Below are positions 35,164 through 46,841 of a stretch of DNA of 64,000 nt, piece after piece. Positions within the stretch are counted from its first letter, which is position 1; each line of letters opens with the position of its first letter. The notes under the pieces were generated by a model, which was given only the letters and a program-made list of their open reading frames with translations, had not been told where the DNA came from and ran no database searches. The translations under genes were made by a program, and so were the position numbers. This stretch comes from Cylindrobasidium torrendii FP15055 ss-10 (taxonomy: Eukaryota; Basidiomycota; Agaricomycetes; Agaricales; Physalacriaceae), in the NCBI GenBank assembly GCA_000934385.1, contig KN880439.1, forward strand, positions 186,001 through 250,000. Direction: 5' to 3'.

Positions 35164-35742
35164 GACGATTGAGTAGAAGAGTGTCTGGAAAGGGTGATAG
35201 AGGAAAGGGTGTGGAGGGTTTGTTCTATCGTTCTCTCCTTCGTCTCTTTTTATAGCCTCTGTTTTACTGCATAATCGTGTCTACTATACTACGCTAGCTA
35301 AATGACAAGCATGTGTAAGTGTCACTCTAAGCACTCTGTGGTTATGCGGACCTGGCTTGTCAACCGCTGAAATCGTAAAAGCGCTGACCTCAATCAATTC
35401 CGGATGTGTAAGCTGCTCCTGAGAACAATGGCCCCTCGATCGCATGTGAATGTTACGCTGATCACTGAAAGTAATGAAATCCCACTCTTCTTAGGAGATG
35501 ATAATGATAAAAGAGACAGTGTTATTCTTCATTTCGGGGCTGCAGCTCCGTAGGGCGTGCAGGGACATATCTCGCGTCAGACCCCAAAGCCAATTGCACT
35601 CAAATTGGATTTGGTCAGACCCAGGACCATATCGCACGACATTCTCGAGTGTTATTAGCACAAATATTCTCATTCCAAGTCCGAATGAGTTGTTGATATT
35701 GTTACAGTCTTGCACTTCCAACGCCCCAAAGCTACATCGCGT
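35164..35742. other. promoter of nitroreductase 2 and 3' flank of PSMA1
   Basis: 579 bp. It contains a TATA box at 35247..35254 on the minus strand. No additional gene is visible. Confidence 0.5.
35247..35254 (-). promoter_or_regulatory. TATA box of nitroreductase 2
   Basis: TATAAAAA on the minus strand about 84 nt upstream of the ATG at 35163, comparable to the box of the paralogue. Confidence 0.5.
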
Positions 35743-36800
35743 TTATCCTTCCATCTGCACATCTCCGTCGTCGCCAGCAGCCGCAGTCGCGGGTGCGGGT
35801 GCATCTGCCGTGTCTTTTGGAATCATAGTTTGCACAAAGACATCAACTGCGTCGCCGTCAAGCATACGGAACGCTCCTGTAGCTGGGGCGTTCTTCTCGT
35901 TTGGGCTTGCAGGTCCCACGATACCAATGGAGGTGTTCTTGATGTTAAGCTCTTTATCCTGCTGGAGGGTCTCGCGCAGTGCGTGTAACCCATGTCGAAT
36001 AAGATCATCGAGGGAGCCTGTACAATGTAAGTGGACGATGCATCAAAACCAAGCTCGACGTACAATCAGGGAACTCCTCGTAGTGCTTCTCCAAGTACGT
36101 CTTTGCGCTCTGGCTCCGCGCACCAATTGACATTGCGTAGTATTCGTATGAGTTTCCAGACGGGGAGAACTCATAGAGATGGGGGCCAGACTTGTCCTCT
36201 CCAATTACGAGGAAACCAACACCGTATGGCCGGCGACCGTACTCTTGCGTGTTCACTTGGGCCTCTGGACGGTATTAAGGGTTGCTCTGGTGGGTGGATG
36301 CGGTACGCACTATCCGCAATAGCACCAACTAGTCTGTTGACAGGTACAGGACGATTGAAGACCATGCGCGACGACATAGCCTGCTGGCGCATGAAGTTGC
36401 TAGACACAATTCAATACAAGGTACGGGTCAATGAGACTAATCACACACCTCAAAACGCGCGCATCTGAAGTTAGACCTGCAATCGCAATGCCGACGTGAT
36501 CATCTATTCGGAACATTTTCTGTTGGTACGATGCAAGCTCTCCAGCTGACCGCTATCTCCATGTAAGTATACTTGCATTATTCGCAAACGCGTATCACGC
36601 ACCTTCAAAGCCAAAAGAATGGCATGGGTCTTCGACACCAAACCAACAGCAGCTGAACCCTGCTTCACGGCTTCAAGTGCATATTCGACTTGGTGGAGCC
36701 GACCCTGCGGCGAGAATACGGTGTTGTCTGAATCGTACGTATTTCTGAACTGAAGCTGTTGAGAAACAACGCGAGAATAACCTGAAAACGAGCATACCAT
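35743..36800 (-). CDS. PSMA1: 20S proteasome subunit alpha-6 (PSMA1/Pre5)
   Basis: Outer-ring subunit of the 20S core; structural and gate-forming. Six exons on the complement: 36798..36800, 36603..36749, 36449..36552, 36311..36399, 36064..36264, 35743..36017; 272 aa. The first exon is just the ATG: splicing 36750..36797 gives [20 protein letters not shown], the canonical start, with [18 protein letters not shown] next. Further blocks: [100 protein letters not shown]. Intron 1 has length 48, so retention would add 16 residues without a frameshift. The acidic/Ala-Pro tail ends DGDVQMEG. Confidence 0.95.
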
Positions 36801-37463
36801 GGTGCGTGAAGGTAGGCTAAGGAATCGATCGCTGACGCGTCGACGGTCGAAGGTCAGTGACGCGGCTGAGAGTGACAGCGTGACTGATCGCCCATTGTGG
36901 TGACCGCGCCACAAAATGGTTGTTGTGTGTCCAGCGTCCCTGAACATTAGGGACCACGGGATCTTGGCTTGTGCATCAAAAGATATATGCACAAGTTGCT
37001 GGACTCCGTGCTGCGGTTACCGGTCAGTACAAAATAGTGTTATGGTGGCTACATCTCAATGTCAATAGAATACATCGACGAGGGCAACATTACCCGACTG
37101 TTTCGGCTAGATAGCAGGAAAGATAACCCATGATTGCTAGCTAGGCTCGATTCTCATGTGGCATACTTATGCCCGCTATACAGCAGCTAGCGTCCATTCT
37201 TACTCTGCAAACTGGAGCCCACAAAGTGCAAGATAACACTAATCCGTTGCACTAGGACTTTGCGAAGCTTAGTGGAAAGCCATTCATATACCCCCTTGAA
37301 TACAATACATAGAGCAACCGATTGACCATGTTCAGTGGCTCGAGTTATGGCTGGGTCGAACCAGTATTATTCCTAGTGCTACAGAATTGGACGCGAGTTG
37401 AATCGATATAAGTTACTAGTTCCCGATGTTCAAATTACATTAGCTTGTCCAGTTGGCCGGACC
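36801..37463. other. intergenic region, PSMA1 promoter and FOL2 3' flank
   Basis: 663 bp without a coding signal, tRNA or repeat that I can support. I looked for the proteasome-associated element GGTGGCAAA and did not find an exact copy. Confidence 0.45.
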
Positions 37464-38513
37464 CTAGGACTTCATGAGGGTCAAAAATTCCTCGCGAGTC
37501 TTCTGTTGGTCCCGGAAACATCCAAGCATACACGACGTGACAGTGATAGCGCCCGGCTTTTGCACACCCCGCATTGTCATGCACAAATGTCTGTAGGCAA
37601 GATCAATAATGCATCGCAAGGGTTTTGTCACAAAGACTTGCGTTGCCTCCATGACCACGGCGACACCGCGAGGCTTAATTGCCTCCTGCACGGCGACTGC
37701 GATTTGCTTAGTAAGGCGCTCTTGCACTTGTAGTCGGCGACTGAAGGTTTCGGCAATCCGTGCCAGCTTGGATATGCCTAGAACGTGCTTGTTCGGAATG
37801 TACGCGATAGCCACCTCGACGGATGTCAGAAGTAACTCGAGAAAGAGAAGAAGATGAGTCACCTTGCCGGTGAAAGGGACAAGATGATGTTCGCACAGAC
37901 TAGAGATATCGACGTCCCGTACCAGGACCATTTCGTCGTGGTCCTCTGCAAATACCGCATCGTTTATAACATCTAGAAGAGCGTTAGTTGTGTGAGAAAG
38001 AGATCGAGTAGTCAGCGACCTGCAAGACGCTCTTCATAGCCCCTTGTCATCCACATAATGGCCTGGGCGTAGCGGTCGGGGGTGCGGAGTAGACCTTCTC
38101 TATCAGGATCTTCGCCTATGCTTTGGAGGATTGTACGCATGGCGGCGGCAATCTTTTGTTCACGTGCCTTGCGTTCTTCTGGAGTGGCAGAGAGACGTTC
38201 ATAGGTGTCCTTTGCTACGGAGACAATGTTCCAAAAGTTGCCAAGATGCGGAAGCAGAGGAGGAGGACTGACCTGGCCATCCCAGGCCATGGGCGTCTGG
38301 AATCAAGACATCTGTTGATGAGCCAGAGGCAGTTACTATCGGTGTAGAGACCCCAGATGGAGGCCTGAAGCCATAGCCTTCATGAACAACGTGGTGGCGC
38401 AGGGGAGAGGGAGGAGCTGGGACGGCTTCGGTGAGGTCCTGGGCGTCGTGGATGGAGTGAGCCTTAAGTTTCTCGGACAGCGAGTCTGCCAGTGCTTCTG
38501 TGGACGAGGACAT
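37464..38513 (-). CDS. FOL2: GTP cyclohydrolase I
   Basis: First enzyme of folate and tetrahydrobiopterin synthesis: GTP to 7,8-dihydroneopterin triphosphate plus formate. Five exons on the complement: 38273..38513, 38020..38214, 37863..37972, 37642..37814, 37464..37590; 281 aa. The disordered first 80 residues are followed by the full catalytic domain: [136 protein letters not shown]. The zinc ligands are the Cys and His of SLCEHH and the Cys of TSCMLGCF. Intron 4 (37591..37641) must use a GC donor, since only this gives [11 protein letters not shown]. Confidence 0.96.
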
Positions 38514-38809
38514 GTCGAAGTGCCAGTTAAAGCTGGTTTAGCAGATGTTAGCGGATCAAGCTCAAAACGATCGGCTTAAAACGCCGGCATTGCAAAAAAC
38601 GAAGGCCATTCAGTATGACGTCAGACCGCTATCCGGTCCGACCGCGAGCTTTCTAAAATCCATTGTTCTGGCGCGAAGATACCGTTATGGAATGAGTGCA
38701 GCGTGTTTGCACTGGCGGGCACAGCCAGCGCACGGGACCCGGGAGCATAAATTAGCATGACAGCCCAGCAACTGCTCTTTTCTTCGAGCCACCATCTCCT
38801 CACCGTCGC
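38514..38809. promoter_or_regulatory. divergent promoter FOL2 / ABC protein
   Basis: 296 bp between two start codons on opposite strands; no specific operator recognised. Confidence 0.4.
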
Positions 38810-41537
38810 ATGAATCTCCCATTTCTCCGCCGCCTCTACATGCGCCACCGCTCTTTGCTGGCCTGCTTTGGATATTTGGAAGACTTGGGCGTAGCAACAC
38901 ACTCCGATGCGGAGAAGGTACCGATTCTCGCGCCCATGCACGACGAAATATACGACATTTGGGCCGCAAGCAGAACTTTGCCAAACTCAAATGGCGGACA
39001 AACTACTCTGGTAGCAGGCGCACGACGCCCCGTTACAGTCCACAATATACAGCTTGCCTGGCGCATCTTGCAACGCTGCACACCAGAGCTTGTCAGTGCT
39101 GCTCCCACGCTGCAGTCGCCCACATACAGCTAACTGTGGCTTTTCTCTAGTTCCAATGCCTCTTTGAGACATACCCAGCGAGAACAACGGTCATGTTGGC
39201 TTTCAACGTCTTACGCAGTCTCTTCCCTGCCTTTCGTGGCTATTCACAGGCGCGTATCCGGACCCGCTGCGCCCGTTTTTGTATACTAACCACCGGCGAT
39301 GCTAGGCAATGATTTTGGACGAGGTCTTTCATTTCGGCGCAGTTGGTTTCTCTTTTGGTCTGACCCCAGTCTTACTAGATACAAGTCCTCATTTCTTCTG
39401 GGGTGTTCACTTGGTCACGCCTCGGTCGTCTCGTCGGACAAGAAGTTCTGCGAAGGGTGTGTGAGAGCATGCTCGACCACATAGCGTAAGTCCCACCCTA
39501 CGGTAGATACCTTCCGACGTACCTGTCTAACACTTTTTGCCATAGCGTGTCCAATGAGACGCTCGTCTTGGGCTCAGCGCGCTTCCACGTCGAGCGCCAA
39601 CAACTAGAGCAGCGGGTCCGACTCGATGGTCCTTCCCTCGCTGACCCCGCGACTCGCGATTTACTCCAGGAATCCGATATCTTCGCTCGTTCATTTGGTG
39701 GTGGCGGTTTTGGTCTGATTTCACCTCTGGATTTCATCCAATTACTGGCTCTTCTTGCGGAAATCGGGTCACACATCCTTGTTCTGCACTCTTTGACCCA
39801 CAACGCGACACACCTTGGCCTACTCGTGCTTTCGATAATATCTGTCCTCTTCCCACTAATCCTCCCATGGTTTTCTTTCGGCCCTGCGTATTCAGACATG
39901 ATGTACACGCCGCAAGAATCGTACGCAGACCGCCGTCGCGAGCAGATGCGCAACCTAGCGTACGCAGACGTCCATCGCCCGGAGGTCTCGTTATTTGGGT
40001 TGAAAAACTGGATCCTCTCAACATGGGAAACGTCATGGAAGGTGTCGTTTGCTTCAGAGTCGACAAGAGCTTCATCTGGATTTTCCTCGCTCTATGGCAA
40101 CGGGTTTGCAGATGTTATGTTATCCCTGCAAAACGTCGGTTCCCTCTTTCCTAATCCTCATCACCCGCTTCTGATACCGTTTCTTCCAGATACCTTTCAT
40201 CCTCGTGCTGCAGTCGTCCTCATCGGCAACACTAGGAAGTTTGACACTCTATCGCTCATCTGTCCAAGCGGTCGTTCTCAGTGCCCGCAGCTTCATCAGT
40301 GTGGGGAGTAGTGCCTTCCAAGTCATTTTCCTTCTCGGTGCCTTCTCAGCCAGCAAAAAGATCCACCCGAAGCTGCAACCCCGCGATGACGAGGTGGTTG
40401 ATATCAAACGCATCCCAGCTGGTATGAAAATCGAGGCAAGGTAGGTTTCCACTAGGTGCTGTTATGTGCTCCTTTATTAACGGCCGGCCTTTTCACCTTT
40501 CCATAGGGGTATATCGTACACTTACCCGGATAGCTCGATACCCGCGTTACACAACGTCAACTTTTCTCTTATGGCTGGGGAGACGCTCGCTATTGTAGGA
40601 TATAACGGGTCCGGTATGTGCCGTGCCGCCTGGCTCGCGACTTCCTAAACTGGCGTAGCTAATCCCCATCAGGCAAGTCCACATTGGCAAAGATCCTGCT
40701 GCGAGTTTTGGACTTCGACGGAGGGCAACTGCTCGTCAACGGGACCGACATACGCAAGTACAGCGTCCCCGACTTTCACTCCCGGGTCTCTGCGGTCTTC
40801 CAGGGCTTTTCCAAGTACAACAACTACACCCTCCAGGAAAACGTCGGGTTGGGTGCGGTGGACCTTATGGGGAACCAGGCGGCAGTGAAGCGAGCACTGC
40901 ATCTCGCAGAGGCTGACGGGATTGTCAAGAAACTGCCACACGGACTCCAGACAATGCTAGAGGGGCCCGGCTTCGAGATGCTCAACTATCCTGGCAGCAT
41001 GGCCTCTGCGGACAGCTCACATCATGGCCTCTCCGGTGGTGAGGTACGTGTGTCGTCTCATTTCCACAGTTCCGCTATTCGTCATGCTGAATCTTTCTGT
41101 CTCTTAGTGGCAACGCGTCGCCATCGCCAGGTCGTTCATCAAGGCGGTTCAACCCCAAGTCGACCTCCTGGTATTTGACGAACCTGTGCGTCTTTTTCAT
41201 ATCGGCGTTCTTCCAAAAATGTGTGTCTAATGTCCCATCGCAGACATCATCACTTGATGCGCAGGCTCAATCCCAAATTTTCAACACCATCGAACGCATT
41301 TCGTGCTCAGAGCATGGCGAGCGTATCAAGAGTGTCATATTTATCACGCATAGGCTGTCGACTGCACGCCGCGCCGACAAGATTGCCATGATGGACCGCG
41401 GAGTGAGTCCTGTTCCCACCACTACAATGATGACCCACTCACGATTATGCACGCAGACTATCTGTGAGTTCGGCTCTCATGAAGAACTCTTGCGCAAGGG
41501 TGGCAAGTACGCTACACTCTATCAACAGTCCGTCTAG
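38810..41537 (+). CDS. ABC transporter-like ATPase (half-size, HlyB/MsbA-like)
   Basis: Eleven exons: 38810..39091, 39151..39249, 39306..39323, 39379..39485, 39546..40134, 40190..40440, 40507..40613, 40673..41043, 41108..41185, 41244..41402, 41457..41537; 713 aa. The N-terminal part has only a few hydrophobic helices (FIQLLALLAEIGSHILVLHS, HLGLLVLSIISVLFPLILPW) rather than a clear six-helix membrane domain. The ATPase domain is complete: Walker A AIVGYNGSGKSTLAKIL, Q-loop AVFQGFSKYNN, signature HGLSGGEWQRVAIARSF, Walker B DLLVFDEPTSSLDAQAQ, switch His VIFITHRLSTARRADKI. Exon 3 is 18 nt (AMILDE). Intron 39250..39305 needs a GC donor. This type is frequent in Agaricomycetes; substrate and even transport activity are unknown. 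Confidence 0.88.
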
Positions 41538-41912
41538 AACAGACATTTCGCATCACAAAAACCCTGCATTACGGACACCTTTTCCATATTTGTTTCCCTC
41601 ATCGTCGTCGCTTTGTAAATTTTATATTCGTGCCCGCTCGACTACATACGAACTCCCTATTTTTCGCGCCAGCCCCAAAATACCTTACACACGCATACGC
41701 TATTGTACCCTTCGCACTTCGTTCAAGTTTGTTACACGCATTGTTGGAACATATCAAGAGATCCGAATACAGCACACATATTTACAGCTTCTCTAGATGG
41801 TTGTACTATTTTACGCCGAGTCTAATAAGTACTTGAACTAGTGATACACAAGCATTGGGCCGTTTGAATAAGTTATGACAGAGGTATACAGACAATAGCG
41901 AACGTCAAAGAA
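41538..41912. other. intergenic, convergent 3' ends of ABC gene and PHO81
   Basis: 375 bp with no further feature seen. Confidence 0.5.
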
Positions 41913-44900
41913 CTATTCGTGGTCAACATAGGTGACGGTTCCGTTCGAAAGATACACATCGACAACGTTTTCGTCGGCACCGCCAGGGATGGGAGTCGTG
42001 ATGGGCATGGACCGCTCTGAAGTTCCATGTATGCCAACAAGTAGCCCCGCGTTTTTGATACCTTGGATAAGTGAAGGGACTTGTAGCTGCAGGAATGTAT
42101 GAGTACTCCGTAGGGCACGAGAAGGAGCGCATACCAATAAATCAGCGTCGACAAACACTCCAAGCAAGTTGTTGATCCGCGCATACTCAACGGCGCTCCC
42201 AAGTCCACAGAACCGCCCCGTACCGTCCTTATCAGTAGTCACTGGAGAGGGCCCGGATAACGGAATGTCTTCCTTCCCACAGTGTGACGAGAAGAATACA
42301 GGATCTTTGCAAGGTTAACACAAACATAGGATATGGAAGTCACAGGACGTACAATTGGGCTGCTTCCAGTTAATAGCAGAGCACACGTCTTGACAAAAGC
42401 TCGTGAACATCAACCGCCTTCTTTGACCGTCCTTGTACACAGTCCTCAACACAGAATCAACGAACGGGTTTAACTTTGGTCGACTCAACGCGTATCTATC
42501 GCCCGTATTGGGTGAAGGATACGCGAGCTCAATGCAGATGCCCAGCGACGCAGGGACAATCTACAATACTCAGTCAGTAGAGAGCCACAGACAAAAACAG
42601 TCAGGACACACCGACAACAGCTGGCTCAAACTCATCATATGGTGTTCAATATATTTCGCCCAGTCTGAGTGAGGTCCGGGCACGCTCTCTGGCACAACAG
42701 CCCTTCCCACCGTCTTCGCTAGGCCTTCGAATTGCTGCAGCGTCACATCACTCACACCCAAAGAGTACTTTGCCTCGGGGAGATGCCATTCGCCATACAC
42801 CACCGGGATGCTGTCCCGAGTGACCTGCACAACCACATATAGGTAGTTCCCTCGCAGAGAGGTCATCATCACTGACTGGCTGGTGACGCCTGTAATAGAA
42901 TGCGCTGACGGAGATGTCTGCGCCGACGTAGGTGGGCGTGGCGCAGAGCTTGTCGGTTGAAGGGCGGACGCCATCGTCGATTTCCAGTACGTCTCTAGCT
43001 CGCCACCAAGTGCTAAGGTCACACCAGAGAAGCAGGTGATAACGTTCAGCTCAAATGTGATCTGGCCGACCGAGTCAGCATGGCTGCCGCAGGACAATAA
43101 GACAAGGATGGGTCAACCGTACCTCGCCGACGACATGAAGCCTGTTGTCCAGAATCGGTAATGTGAACGCTTGGTGATTATCCGCGTTAAGGAAGAGCGA
43201 AGGTAGGGCAACGGCTCTCCCAATGGTCTTCGTGCCGAAATTGGGGTGTATAGAGAACTCCAAGGATAGTGAACTCAGATTTGGGATTTGGAACACGAAG
43301 ACGCCCTTTTCATCTCTCTGGGGCAGTGAAATGCTGTAGGGAGCTGAATTCACCTCTGACGAGCGTGTGGTGATGACGAGTTTGAGAGGTGCGGTCTTCA
43401 AAAGATATTCATCTCTGAAGGCAGCAGAGATGCGCCGATGGTGTAATACGACACTCGGCATACCACCTGTTGTCGGGGAGACAATCACTTGAACCAGGTG
43501 TGAGCGGTCCAAATAGTTGTGACCGTAGACACGGTGCGGCATAATAGGCGGCGGCAATGAAAGCGATGGGATCATATCTATGTCCAAGTCCTCGATGTTC
43601 ATCCCAGTACTAGCGCTGGCAATCAAAGGAGTCGGTCCTGTCGAGGGAGATATTTCCGACATGAGGGTGGCCTCGGCAGACAAGGGTATGCGAGCAGATG
43701 CACGCAGGAGAAGATCGACGGACTTGTGATGGCCATACCAGGCTGCATAGTGCACTGGGAGATGACCAAGTTCGTCGACAATGACGACGCGGCATCGCGC
43801 CTCAATAAGGATTGCAATACACTCGTTATGACCATATCGAGCCGCATGGAAGAGTGGTGTCCATTCGTGATACTTGTCAGATGTGTCCCAGCCATCCTGC
43901 TGCAAAAGGAGTCTACAAATATCGGCATGCCCCTCGCGTGCTGCCAAATGCATTGGGTACTCGCCGTTGCTGTTTGGATGGCACTTTGCTCCCCTCTGGA
44001 GGAGAAGCTGAACAATGTCGCAATGCCCGGATTGGCATGCCATTGAAAGAGGAATCAGGTCTCCTCCTGGGGTGGTGGGTTGGACGGGGGTATTACCGTG
44101 ATCAAGTAGAACCTGTACACAGTCCACACTGCCGCGGAGGATGGCATAGACCAATGGACTATAGTTGTCAATGTCCAAGGTGTTGATGTTGACACCAAGC
44201 TCGAGGAGCCGCTTGCATATCACAGTATGGCCGTGCATGGCTGCATAATGCAAAGGTGTGCGACCATAGACATCGACATCATTCACCCCAACATTCTGGT
44301 CGATGCTCATGTTGGCTAGGCGCAGTGCCCCTGCGATTACAGCACCGTGCAGGCAATTTCGGCCATTGATATCGTCGACGAAATGGAAGTTAAATGGCGA
44401 GGTGAGAGATGCGATAATGAGGTCGGCGAGCTCCGTCGGTGCATCAATGATAACACTCCAAAGAATTCGGGTTACATTGGTTCGCCCAGCGTCGCCTTGA
44501 GCTAATGCATCAGAATACCGTACACAATCGGCAATGGCGGTGTGGTCGGCGGACAAGATCGCGTCCCGGAGATTCTTCTCGAGATCGCGAAATGGCCCAA
44601 TGTACGGAGTCCGTTCGATATTCAGTTGTTGCGTGAAGATATCGTTTGCACCGGGTCCTTCAAAGTTCAGACCAGACGAAAGGTCCGTTAGATCGAGGAG
44701 GCAGGCTGCTACAGTGTCGGCAAGTTCGGAAATGAGCTGCGATGTGCGTGAACAAAGGCGTTTAAATAGATAGGTAGGTTCTATACCTGTCTGTTGAACA
44801 CGGGCTGAACATCCACTTGACGCGTGAGATAGAGCTCCTTGGTGGTCGATTTGGACCGCTTGTCGAATTTCTTGAGAATTTTCTTGAAACCAGTCGCGTT

Positions 44901-45556
44901 GACTTCGACGAATTGCTGCAGATTGGATGAGGCGATTCCAACAAAATCGACGCGTCAATCTACCTGCAGCTTCCCAAGATCACGCTCCAACAGCCGGAAT
45001 CCCTCCTCGACGGCGCTCCATTCGACATGGTTTCGGTTGGCGTCGGGGTCTGTGGATGAGTCTGGCAGTCCGTGCCATGCCGCGGCGCGTCGTTTTGATA
45101 GCAACGTTTCCAGACGCAGTTTGAGCTCGGCCTCCTTCTGTAGGTAAAAGCTATTGATCTGGACGCTGTGTGAGCAACTTCAGAGCCGCTCAGCCGTCAC
45201 ACGCACCTTTTCCAATTCCCGTTCCAATTTGAAGAAGAATGCAGCTTTATGTGCTCTGAAATCCGGCCCTCGGTCATGATCTTCTGTCCCGCCGAACCAG
45301 GGAGGGTCGGTGCTGGGAACATCTGTGTTCTGGCCATCGGTGTACGCGTTTCCGGGGCGGAATCCTAGTGCAAGCGCTGCTGCCTCAGACGCTGGCCGAT
45401 TGGCAGCAAGGGAGGAGATGATCTTCTTGAGGAACTTGTAGTCCAGGTAATGGGCGGACCATCCTGGGACTTGATGAGACTGTATATGCTTCCCAAACTG
45501 GATGACATTTAACAAATCAGAATACTCTGTTCCTTGGTCAATGGGCGTGCCTTCAT
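41913..45556 (-). CDS. PHO81: PHO81/NUC-2-type phosphate sensor: SPX, ankyrin repeats, degenerate GDPD domain
   Basis: Cyclin-dependent-kinase inhibitor of the phosphate starvation (PHO) pathway. Nine exons on the complement: 45551..45556, 45207..45497, 44964..45158, 44787..44915, 43123..44736, 42612..43061, 42353..42560, 42135..42304, 41913..42086; 3237 nt, 1078 aa. The SPX domain starts MKFGKHIQSHQVPGWSAHYL DYKFLKKII only if a 6-nt first exon (ATGAAG) is joined through a GC-AG intron. It continues INSFYLQKEAELKLR and ends FKKILKKFDKRSKS, carrying the Lys residues that bind inositol pyrophosphate. At least six ankyrin repeats follow (YGRTPLHYAAMHGHTVICKR, GEYPMHLAAREGHADICRLL, LGHLPVHYAAWYGHHKSVDL). 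The C-terminus is GDPD-like (GICIELAYPSP, VFFSSHCGKEDI). A CACGTG lies 24 bp upstream of the ATG. Confidence 0.93.
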
Positions 45557-45579
45557 ATCGCTCTGTCACTTCCAGCGGG

Positions 45580-45585
45580 CACGTG
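45580..45585. promoter_or_regulatory. CACGTG upstream of PHO81
   Basis: Perfect Pho4/NUC-1-type core 24 bp before the proposed PHO81 start codon; a second, medium-affinity-type CACGTT is at 45712..45717. Pho4-family factors bind both cores in phosphate regulation. Confidence 0.4.
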
Positions 45586-46841
45586 GAACGGGTCGTTCAC
45601 GAAAAGTCGAAGCTCAGGCGCGCGCGTTAAGACGCGGGTTGAGGAGGAAAACAGGAGCCTGCCATGGCATCGATGCGCAAAGAATTCATGCAGCGTGACG
45701 GGCTAACCATGCACGTTCGTCGCCCCGATCAATTCTGATATCTGTGATTCTCAGTATGCAGCTTACTGCCACCACCCAAAAAGCCCGAATCGACTTGCCA
45801 ACATGCTCTGTGAAATTATTACTCAGAAATCACCCTCTCATTATTGTGCAGTGAAGGTATCGAACAACAGACAATAACTCGGGAAGTAACGTTTGTAAAT
45901 GTTGCAATCTCTGTCTCCTCTGTATCTCACCCGTTTAGTCCTTGGACATTGGCCATCGTCTCGAGATTCCATCTTCCACTTTGACCCTGTGTACATTTCT
46001 TCCTCCTAGTCGTTGTCGTCTTCGACATATGAGTTCACCCTTCCAAGTCCGAGCCCACTGCGAGAACTCGAAATTCTTACCAAGAACAAGACTGGAACCA
46101 TTTAGCGATTGTATGGGCTCTCACACGCGGCGAGTGTTAGTCACTTGTCAACTCTCCCACCCAATACACCGCATCCCGTCGTCTCAGCGTCGGAATCAGA
46201 GGATGATAGGCATGGTGTCAAAGTCTCGTCGACAGTCTGCGCTCCTTCCAAGCTGGCGGCCGGCCAAATATGAGGAATCCTGGTAAGATTGCATCGAGAT
46301 GTTGGCGGAGATTAAGTCGAAGTTTTCCCAAGAACCCTTGCGTGCCCATCCACAAACGGCGAATCTTAGCCTTGACTACTTACCAGCTGTCTATGTACCT
46401 GCCAGAATGAGAGCCTACCAGCAACCACTGTAGACAGTAGAAGGGTCAGTGACAGTGATCGTGTTTGCAAGACGAAGCAGGGAAATAGTAATCAGGAGGG
46501 CTATCTGTGCGATGTAGTAGTGATAAATTGCTCGCGCGGTGGATGGCCCTGTCTTATTATGTTATTGCAGGTCAATAAGAAATGAGATATTGTTTAACCA
46601 TGATAAAGGGGCGATCTTGTACGGGTCAAAGGCACACATTGAGCTCAGTCTTCAGCAAGCTCTCAGAATTAGTCAATTGCTACGATATGGTGCAATTTTG
46701 CTGCAGGCAGTGGACTTATGAAGTGTGGCCACAGACCAAAGCGTGATCGCGTTTCTTATGTGAGCAAAAGACGCCGAGGTTGTGACATCTTGGATCGGTG
46801 CCGCTCTTTCACCTTGTACTACGAAGTTGAGGCTGTCCGCT
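45586..46841. other. gene-poor block (about 1.25 kb)
   Basis: The longest non-annotated stretch of the window. On the plus strand there are short coding-like pieces, such as LPSPSPLRELEILTKNKTGTI-type sequence near 46035 and LPPNTPHPVVSASESEDDRH near 46160, in different frames and separated by stops. I could not join them into a gene with acceptable splice sites. It holds the promoters of PHO81 (-) and of the DnaJ gene (+), and possibly a decayed or unrecognised gene. Confidence 0.4.
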
